From the NCBI GenBank assembly GCA_002162815.1, contig MAAT01000075.1, positions 1 through 64,000 of the forward strand: DNA of 64,000 nucleotides. The letters are read 5' to 3'. Under the pieces are notes generated by a model, which saw only the letters and a program-made list of their open reading frames with translations, ran no database searches and was not told where the DNA came from. The stretch comes from Gammaproteobacteria bacterium 53_120_T64. GTDB lineage: Bacteria; Pseudomonadota; Gammaproteobacteria; Pseudomonadales; Porticoccaceae. Positions 37,221 to 46,555 of this stretch are shown piece by piece (the first letter of the stretch is position 1; each line of letters opens with the position of its first letter). Both the position numbers and the translations under genes were made by a program.

Positions 37221-39335
37221 ATGAACAAAGCGCTATCGCTACCCCTTATTGCTATCGCCCTACAGGCACCCGCTATTTATGCCCAAAACGAAACCTCGCC
37301 AAATCATAGCGGAGCCACCACAGCGCAATCAACTCACCCTGTGGAAGAGGTCATTGTCACCGCCAAGACGGCCACTGATACCGGAACATTACGAGTAAAG
37401 CCCAGCGCCAGTGCCGAGGTCGATAGTGCTGCCCTCCTCAAAGCGCTGCCCGGTGCCACTGTTAATAGCAACGGCCCCATTACCGGCATTGCCCAGTACC
37501 GCGGTTTGTTCGGTGCGCGCGTAGCGGTCAATATGGAAAACGAAGCCGTGCTCAGCGGTGGCCCCAACGGTATGGATAGCCCCCTGTCCTACGCGCCACC
37601 GCTACTGTTGAAAGCACTGGCGATGAGCCCCGGCATTGCCTCGGTTGCCGATAGCCAGGAAGCCATCGGCGGCCTGATCGTCGCCAAACTGGACCGTGGA
37701 GAGTTTGCCGATAGCAGCACAGCGAGTATTTCCGGTGCCATTGCCAGCCGCTACGGCTCGGTCGACAACGCGAGTAACAGTGCAGCAAAAGTCGTCGCCG
37801 CCAACGATCGGCATAAGCTCGCCATTCTCGCCGCCTTTGATGAAGGCGGCGACGCCGAAACCGGCGGCGGCAAAACGCTGCGCAACAGCGGCTACCAGCG
37901 CGAGCGCTACGACCTCAGTTACGGCTGGAAAAAGGATGGCAGCGAGGCGGAGCTTGCCCTCGGAAAATTGGAAACCAGCAACACCGGCACGCCCGCCCTG
38001 CCGATGGACATTATTGCCGTCGACACCGATATCGCCAATTTCAACGGATCAACGCAGTACCAGGGACTCACCCTGCGCGCGCGTCTGGGCTATCGTCACG
38101 TCTACCATTTAATGGACAACTTTTCCCTGCGCGACAACGCCAATGCCATGGGCTACCGGCAGAACGCCGCCATCGGGCAACAATTCACCTGGGGCGCCAG
38201 CGTTGAGATCCCCTTCGACGATGACACCTTGATACTCGGTATAGACAGCGCCGAAACCCTTCACGACGCCTTGATCACCAATCCCAATATGGCTATGTTT
38301 CGGGTCAAGAATTTTGCCGATGCCGAGCGTGATATCTACGGCTTCTTTACCCAATGGCGTGGCTTGCGTGGTGCCTGGGAGCTAGAAGCCGGCCTGCGCT
38401 ATAACCGCGTTGAGATGAACAGCGATGAGGTTTTCGCCAGCGGTATGATGCCAATGATGCAAATGCCGGCCGCGCAACTCGCCAGCGATTTCAACAATGC
38501 GACACGCGATCAAAATTTTGACAATATCGATATCGTCTTTAAAGCCAGCCGGCCCATTAACGACACCACCGCTATCAATATTGGCCTGGGCCGAAAAACC
38601 CGAGCGCCCTCCTACCAAGAACTCTATCTATGGCTGCCACTGGAAGCCACCGGCGGTCTCGCCGACGGGCGCACCTACATCGGCAACCTCGACCTCCACA
38701 GCGAGACCAACTATGAGCTGACCCTCGGTCTCGATTGGAATGCCGGCGATTTCTACGCCGAGGGGCAGGTCTTTTACCGCAAGGTTGACGATTTTATTCA
38801 GGGCACGCCCTCAAGCAATATGACGGCCAATATGTTGTCGACCATGATGAGCGGCCAGGCACCCCTACAGTTCAATAATATCGATGCCGAGCTGTACGGC
38901 CTCGATGGTCGCTACGGCATGGTTCTGGACGCCAACTGGCGCCTCGACGGTGTACTGAGCTATGTGCGCGGCCGCGATACCGACAACCACGACAACCTCT
39001 ATCGTCTAGCCCCCATGAACAACAGTCTGACACTGACCTGGCAGCAGGACGCGCTCAGCGCCAAGTTAGAATCTGTGCTCTACGCCCGTCAGTCGAAAAC
39101 CGCGTCCCACAATAACGAACAAAAAACGGCGGGCTATGGCTTGCTCAAGCTCTTCGGCCAATACCAAGTGAGCACCGAGCTGCGTATTAACGCCGGTATC
39201 GAAAACCTGCTCGACAAGGATTACAGCGACCACCTCAGCGGCTACAACCGCAACGGTGATAGCGACATTGCCGTGGGTGATCGCCTGCCGGGACGTGGCC
39301 GCAACGTCTTTGTCAGTGTCGCCCTATCCCTGTAA
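37221..39335 (+). CDS. TonB-dependent receptor with Met-rich segments (copper-receptor-like)
   Basis: 704 residues: signal peptide (cleaved after IYAQ), a TonB box (PVEEVIVTAK), plug domain (about 60-165), and a barrel ending in VFVSVALSL. Two stretches are packed with methionine: FASGMMPMMQMPAAQ (about 404-418) and SSNMTANMLSTMMSGQ (about 532-547). Met clusters of this kind bind Cu(I), and the overall length and look recall OprC/NosA copper receptors, so copper uptake is a fair inference. The next genes encode RegB/RegA, which controls copper-containing respiratory enzymes elsewhere. A 7-bp hairpin follows at 39346-39368 without T-run. Confidence 0.85.
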   Translation: MNKALSLPLIAIALQAPAIYAQNETSPNHSGATTAQSTHPVEEVIVTAKTATDTGTLRVKPSASAEVDSAALLKALPGATVNSNGPITGIAQYRGLFGARVAVNMENEAVLSGGPNGMDSPLSYAPPLLLKALAMSPGIASVADSQEAIGGLIVAKLDRGEFADSSTASISGAIASRYGSVDNASNSAAKVVAANDRHKLAILAAFDEGGDAETGGGKTLRNSGYQRERYDLSYGWKKDGSEAELALGKLETSNTGTPALPMDIIAVDTDIANFNGSTQYQGLTLRARLGYRHVYHLMDNFSLRDNANAMGYRQNAAIGQQFTWGASVEIPFDDDTLILGIDSAETLHDALITNPNMAMFRVKNFADAERDIYGFFTQWRGLRGAWELEAGLRYNRVEMNSDEVFASGMMPMMQMPAAQLASDFNNATRDQNFDNIDIVFKASRPINDTTAINIGLGRKTRAPSYQELYLWLPLEATGGLADGRTYIGNLDLHSETNYELTLGLDWNAGDFYAEGQVFYRKVDDFIQGTPSSNMTANMLSTMMSGQAPLQFNNIDAELYGLDGRYGMVLDANWRLDGVLSYVRGRDTDNHDNLYRLAPMNNSLTLTWQQDALSAKLESVLYARQSKTASHNNEQKTAGYGLLKLFGQYQVSTELRINAGIENLLDKDYSDHLSGYNRNGDSDIAVGDRLPGRGRNVFVSVALSL

Positions 39336-39428
39336 ACATTACGCCGCGCTGTTAAAACTCGACAGCGCAAGCCCACCATGCCTGTTAATACGGCTAACGA
39401 CAGGCCCTCTGTACCCAACGCTGGGGGC

Positions 39429-39445
39429 TGCGCTGTCGCGGCGCA
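39429..39445. promoter_or_regulatory. Inverted repeat in the regB upstream region
   Basis: TGCGC-N7-GCGCA lies 58 bp before regB. The same GCGCTGT core also occurs at 39346-39352 and inverted at 39362-39368. Autoregulation by RegA is possible, but the spacing does not fit the published RegA consensus well. Confidence 0.25.
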
Positions 39446-39503
39446 ATTTGTTAGCATGGGTCAATAGTGACTACCGATACCCCATGGCAATGAGTAGACA
39501 GTC

Positions 39504-40766
39504 TTGAGCAAGTCCAGCGCCTCCATTTCCGCCGCTCGGCAAAACCTGCGCCGCCTCGCGAATATCCGCTACATCGCCCTCGTCGGGCAAATACTCGCGC
39601 TCTACTATTTCACATGGGTCTACCCTCTGGGTTTACCTATCGGGGTAATCAGCGGGTTAGTGATCGCCTTTGCCATCATCAACGTACTCACCCAATGGCG
39701 CAGCCATTGGTCTAAAGCCATTTCTGAGAAGGAGTTTGGCGCCCACCTCTTAGTCGATATCAGCTCCCTCACCGTGCTGCTGTATTTTAGCGGCGGCGCC
39801 ACCAACCCCTTTATTTCTTATTATCTCGTTCCCATCAGCATTGCAGCCATAAGCCTGCCGATGGCAATGACCTGGGGTATTACCGGCCTCTCCGTCCTCG
39901 CCTACAGTATTCTTCTTATCTACTACCAACCGTTACAGCTCACACCTCACCATGGCAACACCGTCTTTAATCTACACATTATTGGTATGTGGATTAACTT
40001 CGCTCTCAGCGCCGGGCTGATTACCTATTTTGTGGTAAGAATGGCCGCCGCTCTGCGTGCCCAAGAGCGCGAATTAAGTACTCAAAAAGAGGAGCAACTG
40101 CAGGACGAACAGTTACTCGCCATCGCCACCCTCGCCGCCGGCGCCGCCCACGAGCTGGGAACACCGCTGAACACCATGAAACTTATCATCGACAACCTGG
40201 CTGAAGAAGTCAGCGACCCGCAACAACAGCGAGATGTCGCCACTCTCAACCAGCAAATCGCGCGCTGCCGAAAGACCCTACAAAGTTTGGTCAATGCCGC
40301 CAGTATTGTCGAAGAGGGCTCCAGCCCGACACCCGTCAGCGCTTATGTAGAGGGCCTGCTCGACAACTGGATGTTGATCCGCCCCGACGTTAAGCCCGAG
40401 ATCAAGACTGTCAATAACAACCCCTCGATTAGCGCCTGCTTTCACCCAGTCATTCAGCAATCCTTGCTCAACCTGCTCAATAACGCCGCCGACGCCAGCC
40501 CTCAACAACTTGAAATCAGTATCCACTGGGATGAAACCAGTCTCTACATCGACATTCGCGACCACGGCCCCGGCCTCAGCCTCGAACAAATCGAAAAAAT
40601 GGGCAAACCCATACCCAGTGACAAACCTGGCGGTCTCGGCCTCGGCCTGTTCCTGACCCACAGTAGTCTCAATCGCCACGGCGGCCGGGTGAGCCTGTTA
40701 AATGCCGATGGCGGTGGCCTCCTCACCGCTGTCGTGTTGCCACTCGAGATGACATATAGCCCATGA
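39504..40766 (+). CDS. regB: Redox-sensing histidine kinase RegB/PrrB/RoxS
   Basis: 420 residues with about six membrane helices (to about 180), then HisKA and HATPase. The quinone-sensing heptapeptide GGATNPF sits between helices 3 and 4. The H-box AGAAHELGTPLNT gives His216, and Cys255 (IARCRKTLQ) is where RegB carries its redox-active cysteine. ATP-lid motifs NLLNNAADAS, DHGPGLS and GGLGLGLFL follow. It senses the quinone pool or oxidase flux and sets respiratory gene expression through RegA. The frame starts with TTG at 39504; the ribosome site is poor. Stop overlaps regA (ATGA). Confidence 0.93.
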   Translation: MSKSSASISAARQNLRRLANIRYIALVGQILALYYFTWVYPLGLPIGVISGLVIAFAIINVLTQWRSHWSKAISEKEFGAHLLVDISSLTVLLYFSGGATNPFISYYLVPISIAAISLPMAMTWGITGLSVLAYSILLIYYQPLQLTPHHGNTVFNLHIIGMWINFALSAGLITYFVVRMAAALRAQERELSTQKEEQLQDEQLLAIATLAAGAAHELGTPLNTMKLIIDNLAEEVSDPQQQRDVATLNQQIARCRKTLQSLVNAASIVEEGSSPTPVSAYVEGLLDNWMLIRPDVKPEIKTVNNNPSISACFHPVIQQSLLNLLNNAADASPQQLEISIHWDETSLYIDIRDHGPGLSLEQIEKMGKPIPSDKPGGLGLGLFLTHSSLNRHGGRVSLLNADGGGLLTAVVLPLEMTYSP

Positions 40767-41314
40767 ATAATCCACCCGACACTGATGGTGAACGTTATTT
40801 AATCGTCGATGACGACGAAATTTTTGCCGACACCCTAGCCCGTAGCCTGCAACGCCGCGGACCGACCTGTTATGTCGCCAACGACGAAGTGCGCGCCCTG
40901 GAACTCTGCCGATTACATCGCCCCAGTCGTGCCATCCTCGATTTAAAACTGCTGAACTACTCAGGCCTGCATTTAATCGAACAGCTAAAGGCGATTGATA
41001 ACACCATCGCGATTGTCATTTTAACCGGCTATTCGAGTATTCCCACCGCCGTTGAAGCCATTAAACTCGGTGCCAAAAATTACCTCTGCAAGCCCGCCGG
41101 ACTGGGTGATATTTTATCCGCATTTGATGCCAATGCAGGCAATGCCGACTCACCTCTCGCCGAGCAGCCACCCTCCGTCAACCGACTGGAATGGGAGCAT
41201 ATACAACGCATACTGCAAGAGAACGATGGTAATATTTCCGCCACCGCCCGCGCCCTCGGTATGCACCGGCGCACCCTGCAAAGAAAATTACAAAAGCGTC
41301 CCATGCAGCAGTAA
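40763..41314 (+). CDS. regA: Response regulator RegA/PrrA/RoxR
   Basis: 183 residues, the usual RegA size. Receiver domain with acidic pair VDDDE, phospho-acceptor Asp60 (AILDLKL), Thr (ILTGYSS) and Lys (YLCKPAG); a proline-containing linker; and a Fis-type HTH (ISATARALGMHRRTLQRKLQ), nearly invariant in RegA/ActR/RoxR. Partner of the kinase just upstream, with a 4-nt overlap. Likely targets are terminal oxidases and other redox genes, none in this window except possibly the adjacent TonB receptor. Confidence 0.95.
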   Translation: MNNPPDTDGERYLIVDDDEIFADTLARSLQRRGPTCYVANDEVRALELCRLHRPSRAILDLKLLNYSGLHLIEQLKAIDNTIAIVILTGYSSIPTAVEAIKLGAKNYLCKPAGLGDILSAFDANAGNADSPLAEQPPSVNRLEWEHIQRILQENDGNISATARALGMHRRTLQRKLQKRPMQQ

Positions 41315-41477
41315 GCCTCAACTGACGATTTTAAAACAGCCTATGCACAACCCGGATGAGAGTGTTAATGTCGAAGACCGGCGCTGTTAAAAATAAAACC
41401 CGTCAATACAATAAAAACAAACCCAAAAGAAGCTGAGCTTAACCCACAATAAAAACCCATAAAAAAGGGAGACAAAG

Positions 41478-42683
41478 ATGCCAAAACGAATGCTGGAAGG
41501 CTTTAAAGTTATCGACTTCACCCACGTTGTCGCCGGCCCCCACGCCACCAAAATCATGGCCGAGCACGGCGCCGAAGTGATAAAAATTGAGCCCCTCAAA
41601 GGCGAACTGGCGCGCACCTTACCGATGCAACGCGAAGGTCGCAGTGGCTATTTTATTCAGCACAACATTGGCAAAAAAACCATGGCGATCGATATTTCGA
41701 CCCCACAAGGTCAGAAAATTTGCCATCAGCTCATCAAAGACGCCGATGTCGTGATCGAGAATTTTTCTCCGGGCGTGATGAAGCAACACAACATGGACTG
41801 GCAGACCCTAAAAACCATCAATCCCGGCCTGGTAATGTGCTCCATCTCCTGCTTTGGCCAGGACGGCCCCCTCTCCCACCTACCGGGCTTCGACTGGATC
41901 GGCCAGTCCTATGCCGGCATCATCGACCTGCTCGGCAAAAAAGATGACACCCCCATCTTCGGTGACTTCGCCTTCGGCGATATCGCCACCGGCGCCCACG
42001 CCTACGGCGCTATCGTTACCGCATTAATGCATCGCCTGCGCGGTGGCCAGGGCCAATATATCGATATTTCACTGATTGAGGTGCTGTTCAGCTTTCACGA
42101 ATTAAGCGTCCAGCTGTATGACTCCACAGACGGGCAAATAGTCGCTACGCGAGCCGGCGCCGACCACCACCTCTTAGCACCTGCCGGCATCTTCAAGTGT
42201 AAAGGGCGCTATTTATTCCTCGTCGGCCTCAACCAATGGGCCGGCTTATGTAAGGCCATTGGCCGCGACGAATGGATTCTTGATGAGCGTTTTAAAAACC
42301 CCGGGGATACCGGTAAATACCGAGAAGAAATCAATGCCGCCATTCAAGGTTGGCTCGACAGTCAAGCCAATGTCGAAAAAGCCATCGAAATCCTCGAGGC
42401 ACACCGCGTAGCCTGTGCACCCATCCTGACGATTGCCGAGTTTATGGATCATCCCCACGTCAAACAAAGGGGCTGTGTCAGAACCATTAGCGATGAGGTA
42501 TTTGGTGATATCCGCGTGCCCCGAACGCCGCTGCGATTTTCTGAATTCCCTGAACCACCCGACCTGCGCGCAGGGACATTAGGGCAATACAACCACGAGG
42601 TTCTGCGCGAACAATTACATTACAGCCCACAGCAAATAGCCGATCTCGAAAGTGCTGGCGTCATCGCTGAAAAGAACTTTTAA
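41478..42683 (+). CDS. Family III CoA-transferase (CaiB/BaiF)
   Basis: 401 residues. N-terminal Rossmann-like part (VIDFTHVVAGPHATKIMAEHGAEV), catalytic Asp in FGDIATGAHAYGA, and the knot-forming C-terminal end. Transfers CoA between carboxylic acids through an aspartyl-CoA intermediate. GGGAGA lies 5-10 nt before the ATG. The donor and acceptor are not known; glutaryl-CoA dehydrogenase is encoded 2.2 kb away, but a glutarate role is only a guess because the alanine racemase gene lies between, on the other strand. Confidence 0.92.
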   Translation: MPKRMLEGFKVIDFTHVVAGPHATKIMAEHGAEVIKIEPLKGELARTLPMQREGRSGYFIQHNIGKKTMAIDISTPQGQKICHQLIKDADVVIENFSPGVMKQHNMDWQTLKTINPGLVMCSISCFGQDGPLSHLPGFDWIGQSYAGIIDLLGKKDDTPIFGDFAFGDIATGAHAYGAIVTALMHRLRGGQGQYIDISLIEVLFSFHELSVQLYDSTDGQIVATRAGADHHLLAPAGIFKCKGRYLFLVGLNQWAGLCKAIGRDEWILDERFKNPGDTGKYREEINAAIQGWLDSQANVEKAIEILEAHRVACAPILTIAEFMDHPHVKQRGCVRTISDEVFGDIRVPRTPLRFSEFPEPPDLRAGTLGQYNHEVLREQLHYSPQQIADLESAGVIAEKNF

Positions 42684-42825
42684 AGCGCCAATGGTCTGAG
42701 CAGAGCGATGCTCAAAACAAGGTGACGTGGGCTGCGTGCACCTACCGCGCGGAATACGCGTTTAAGTCGTAATCAGGGCTGCCTTTACTGCGCTGTGGTA
42801 CACCTAAGCCTACTCAAATAGCAGC

Positions 42826-42887
42826 GGTAGGGCGCATATTATTACGGCTGTGCGAAGCCTTCGCTACACAGCGAATTGGCTCCTACC
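42826..42887. repeat. REP-like palindromic element (62 bp)
   Basis: The outer arms GGTAGG (42826-42831) and CCTACC (42882-42887) are exact inverted repeats, each carrying a GTAG head, and enclose a hairpin GCTGTG-CGAA / TTCG-(CTA)-CACAGC (42847-42872). GTAG heads before a hairpin are the hallmark of REP elements moved by RAYT transposases, one of which is encoded at 307-1290. No second copy was spotted in this window. Remaining bases of 42684-42964 show no gene. Confidence 0.5.
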
Positions 42888-42964
42888 TGGCTCCTAGCAT
42901 AGGGCAGTAAATGCGAGCCTCATATTTATGGCAATACATGCTGGGGCCACATACCTTTATACCT

Positions 42965-43240
42965 TTAAGCCACTGGGTAACACTTAATTCGCCCGTGACG
43001 ACTAGCATGAGCCACCTTAAAGCCGAGTACTTTTAATCGGTCACGCAGTTTTCGAAATTGACAGGTCTCCTTGAGGCCTTCAACCAATAGGAGTTCAGCA
43101 TCGCGGCACAGGTAGTGCGCTTGAACCACCACCAGCGAAGACTGCCAGGGGTCACCAAAACTAGAGCCCTGAAGCTCGCGCAACAACCAAACCTTGCGGC
43201 CGGTAAACCAATTAAAGCTAATACACTGAGCGTGATACAT
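42965..43240 (-). CDS. Small hypothetical protein
   Basis: 91 residues from ATG 43240, with GGATGAGG ending 7-8 nt upstream; the frame is open to 43342. Basic C-terminus (RKLRDRLKVLGFKVAHAS, then RHGRIKCYPVA) and aromatic N-terminus (NWFTGRKVWLLREL). The composition looks protein-like, but I do not recognise a family, and the reading frame is short. Bases 43241-43522 hold nothing else convincing. Confidence 0.45.
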   Translation of the reverse strand: MYHAQCISFNWFTGRKVWLLRELQGSSFGDPWQSSLVVVQAHYLCRDAELLLVEGLKETCQFRKLRDRLKVLGFKVAHASRHGRIKCYPVA

Positions 43241-43522
43241 GGCGGTGACCTCATCCTTTAAATGCGAGGGCTCAGTCCCTTGAAAGTTTATCCCTGTGTT
43301 TTGCTGAGCACAAATAGGCCTAACAGTTATGCCTATTGCCAAAAAACGCTGGGCCAGTGCTCATTATTTCATGATGGCACTTCATCATAGGCCAGAATTG
43401 TGAAAAAGCGCCGGACTCAGCATGCCGCTCAGATAAAAAACAAACCGTTGGTACTACCGATAAACAATGACCAAAAAACCTAATTAAGCTTTGCGCCGAA
43501 CGCGCTCTTCCGGCACCGCGAT

Positions 43523-44617
43523 TTATACATAAGTAAACTTAACCCGCTGGTTAAGCCCGGTCAGCAATTCGTAGGCGATGGTTTCGCTGTACCGGGCGAT
43601 GGTTTCGACGGGCAGGCCCTCGCCCCATAACGTCACAACATCACCAACCGTGGCGTCGGGAATAGCACTAATATCGACACTCAACAGATCCATGGAAACA
43701 CGACCGGCCAACGGCGCGAGCTGGCCGTTAATCAACACCGGGCAGCCATTGACGGCGTGGCGAGGGTAGCCATCACCGTAGCCCGCTGCTACGACGGCGA
43801 TGCGCGAGTTCTCAGCTGCTCGCCAAGTTTCGCCATAGCCAACACCCTCACCCGCGGATACCGTTTGAATCGAGATAATACGCGAGCGCAGGGTCATCAC
43901 CGGGCGCAACGCCGGCGCTGCCGCCAGCGGTTCACGATCAATCAGCGGATTGACCCCGTAGAGCATCACGCCAGGGCGCACCCAGTCAAAGTGCATATCG
44001 GGGCGGGTTAACAAGGCGGCGGAGTTAGCCAGACTGAGGGCTTCGTCGTTGCGCACATTCAATTGCTCGAGGCTGCGGCGAAAAGTTGCCAATTGCGTGG
44101 CATTGAGGCTTTGTGCTGGCTGATCGGCACAAGCCAGGTGAGAGATAAACACCAGTTTAGCGACCTGCTTCGCTGCGCGTAAACGCTGAGCGGCCCGGCA
44201 AAACTCACTGGCCTGGAAGCCGAGGCGGTGCATGCCGGAATCGAGCTTGAGCCACACGTCAAGGGGCCGGCGCAGCGGTGTATCGAGTAAGAGCTGCAAT
44301 TGCTCGGCACTGTGAATCACCGTGGCCAAGTCGTAGCGTGCCACCTCGTGTATTTGCTCACGACCAAAAACCCCACTGAGCAGCACAATGGGGCTGGCAA
44401 TGCCCGCCTCACGCAACTCCACGGCCTCTTCGAGGCTGGCCACGCCAAAAGCATCCGCTAATGGCGTCAAGGCTCCGGCAACGTGAATGGCACCGTGGCC
44501 ATAGGCATTCGCCTTCACCACCGCCATGATTTTCGCAGCCGGGCTAAGGTCTCGAGCCTGAGCAAAATTGTGACGTAAATTGGCCAGTGAAATAAGCGCT
44601 TCGATCGGTCGCGTCAT
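43523..44617 (-). CDS. alr: Alanine racemase
   Basis: Makes D-alanine for peptidoglycan. 364 residues: PLP lysine K35 in VVKANAYGHG, substrate-side Tyr in GEGVGYGETW, and AGRVSMDLLSVDIS near the end. The TIM-barrel half and the C-terminal beta domain (VVAAGYGDGYPRHAVNG) are complete. Stand-alone gene, divergent from gcdH. Confidence 0.96.
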   Translation of the reverse strand: MTRPIEALISLANLRHNFAQARDLSPAAKIMAVVKANAYGHGAIHVAGALTPLADAFGVASLEEAVELREAGIASPIVLLSGVFGREQIHEVARYDLATVIHSAEQLQLLLDTPLRRPLDVWLKLDSGMHRLGFQASEFCRAAQRLRAAKQVAKLVFISHLACADQPAQSLNATQLATFRRSLEQLNVRNDEALSLANSAALLTRPDMHFDWVRPGVMLYGVNPLIDREPLAAAPALRPVMTLRSRIISIQTVSAGEGVGYGETWRAAENSRIAVVAAGYGDGYPRHAVNGCPVLINGQLAPLAGRVSMDLLSVDISAIPDATVGDVVTLWGEGLPVETIARYSETIAYELLTGLNQRVKFTYV

Positions 44618-44756
44618 AAAATCCTTTGTACAAAGACTATTAATACCGGCTCAGCAAGGTAGCCCCTACAGCCAAGCCCGTGTAGTTTCACAGGGCAAGT
44701 CGGTAGAAGCAAGCCACAGTCTTGGCGAGACTTGCGGAGTACGCTACCGGCAGGTT

Positions 44757-44785
44757 TTGTTTCAACCGAAAGGCAGGCGTATACT
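44757..44785 (+). promoter_or_regulatory. Candidate promoter of gcdH
   Basis: TTGTTT (44757-44762), 17-bp spacer, TATACT (44780-44785), 56 bp before the gcdH start in the alr/gcdH divergent gap. Confidence 0.5.
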
Positions 44786-44841
44786 CTGCGGCCAAAATCC
44801 ACACCCTTTCCTCGATTTATCGACCACTTAGGAGACTGACT

Positions 44842-46023
44842 ATGGCCGCCGACTGGGCTAGTTTTAACTGGGAAGACCCCTTCCTTATCGAAGAACAACT
44901 GAGTGAAGACGAGCGCATGATTATGCACAGCGCCCGACAATATTCTCAGGACAAGCTGCTACCCCGCGTACAAATGGCCTTTCGCGATGAGCGTATGGAT
45001 CGGGAAATTTTTAATGAAATGGGTGAGCTGGGCCTGCTCGGTTCGACCATTGAGGGCTATGGCTGCCCCGGCGTTAACTATGTGAGCTATGGCCTCATTG
45101 CCCGCGAGGTTGAGCGCATCGACTCCGGCTACCGCTCGATGATGAGCGTGCAGTCGAGCCTGGTCATGCACCCCATTTACACCTACGGCACCGAGGCACA
45201 ACGGGAGAAATACTTGCCCAGGCTGGCCAGCGGTGAATGGGTCGGTTGCTTCGGTCTCACCGAACCCGACCACGGCTCCGACCCCGGCGGCATGAAAAGC
45301 CGCGCTAAATCCGTCGACGGCGGTTACAGCCTGACCGGCAATAAAATGTGGATCACCAACTCACCCATCGCCGATGTATTTGTGGTGTGGGCCAAAACTG
45401 ACGACGGCATTATTCGCGGCTTTGTGCTGGAAAAAGGCATGAAGGGTCTGTCGGCACCCAAGATCGAGGGCAAACTCGCCCTGCGCGCTTCGGTCACCGG
45501 TGAGATTGTGATGGATGAGGTCTTTGTCTCCGAAGACCACCTGCTACCGAATGTCAAAGGCTTGAAAGGCCCCTTCGGCTGCCTCAACAGCGCACGCCTG
45601 GGTATCTCCTGGGGCGCACTGGGCGCCGCTGAAACCTGCTGGCAAACGGCGCGCCAGTACGTGCTCGATCGCAAGCAGTTTGATCGCCCCCTGGCCGCCA
45701 ATCAGCTAATACAAATGAAATTGGCGAATATGCAAACCGAGATCCACCTCGGCTTACTGGGCTCTTTGAACGCGACACGCTTGAAAGATAAGGGCCAACT
45801 CGCGCCCGAATTAATTTCGATGATGAAGCGCAATAACTGCTCGAAGTCATTGGATATCGCCCGCGTCGCCCGCGACATGCTCGGCGGCAATGGCATCTCC
45901 GACGAATTCCCCATTATGCGCCATATGATGAATCTCGAAGTGGTCAACACTTACGAGGGAACCGCAGATATTCATGCGCTAATTTTGGGTCGTGCACAGA
46001 CGGGCATTCAGGCGTTTTTCTAA
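44842..46023 (+). CDS. gcdH: Glutaryl-CoA dehydrogenase
   Basis: Oxidises and decarboxylates glutaryl-CoA to crotonyl-CoA in lysine/tryptophan-type catabolism. 393 residues; opening [38 protein letters not shown] and [18 protein letters not shown] are characteristic of GcdH, and Glu372 in [18 protein letters not shown] is the catalytic base. ATG 44842 has GGAGA at a good distance; the frame extends upstream to 44722 without family likeness. A strong hairpin follows. Confidence 0.95.
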   Translation: MAADWASFNWEDPFLIEEQLSEDERMIMHSARQYSQDKLLPRVQMAFRDERMDREIFNEMGELGLLGSTIEGYGCPGVNYVSYGLIAREVERIDSGYRSMMSVQSSLVMHPIYTYGTEAQREKYLPRLASGEWVGCFGLTEPDHGSDPGGMKSRAKSVDGGYSLTGNKMWITNSPIADVFVVWAKTDDGIIRGFVLEKGMKGLSAPKIEGKLALRASVTGEIVMDEVFVSEDHLLPNVKGLKGPFGCLNSARLGISWGALGAAETCWQTARQYVLDRKQFDRPLAANQLIQMKLANMQTEIHLGLLGSLNATRLKDKGQLAPELISMMKRNNCSKSLDIARVARDMLGGNGISDEFPIMRHMMNLEVVNTYEGTADIHALILGRAQTGIQAFF

Positions 46024-46033
46024 AACGACAAAG

Positions 46034-46061
46034 GGGGCGTGGCGCAGTTGCGCCACGCCCC
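46034..46061. terminator. Strong GC hairpin between convergent genes
   Basis: A perfect 12-bp stem (GGGGCGTGGCGC / GCGCCACGCCCC) with loop AGTT, 10 bp after gcdH. Its T-run is imperfect on both strands, but its place and strength suggest a bidirectional terminator. Confidence 0.7.
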
Positions 46062-46086
46062 ACTCAAAAAATACAGCAGTACCTCG

Positions 46087-46494
46087 CTAGATATTTTTCA
46101 ATAATCTCAAGCGATATAAAATATAGATGGCAACGGCGATATCAAACGAGACACAGGCCAGTGAGTACCACGCCGGAACCCCGTGACCTGCTGGACCGTT
46201 CAAATGCAAAACCACATCCCAAAGAGGGTGGAGCAACCAGCCTACTGATAGCCAAATGCCTGTATATTTACAGGACAAATAATAAAAAACACCATAAATA
46301 GCTAGGCCTATTATTTCCACCGCAAGCCAGCTCGTACTGCCCCCGATAACAGCAAAGCCGATATAAAGAAGCGCTGCCACAATCAGGCTCAGGCCCAATA
46401 CCTGCTGCATTGCCTTAATGCTCAGCTTATCAACAAACCATAACAGCGGGAATACGGCGATCAAACCCAGTATCAAGCACAACACGTAGAACAC
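46087..46494 (-). CDS. DUF6010-like small membrane protein
   Basis: 135 residues with about four membrane helices. LHPLWDVVLHLNGPAGHGVP followed by AWYSLACVSFDIAVA near the end recalls the DUF6010 family, whose function is unknown. It forms a loose group with another small membrane protein gene (frameshifted) on the same strand. Confidence 0.75.
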   Translation of the reverse strand: MFYVLCLILGLIAVFPLLWFVDKLSIKAMQQVLGLSLIVAALLYIGFAVIGGSTSWLAVEIIGLAIYGVFYYLSCKYTGIWLSVGWLLHPLWDVVLHLNGPAGHGVPAWYSLACVSFDIAVAIYILYRLRLLKNI

Positions 46495-46555
46495 TGACTA
46501 AGCCCTCAACGATCAAACTACAAAGCGACATAGACCAATAGTGCCAAAGCCGCAC

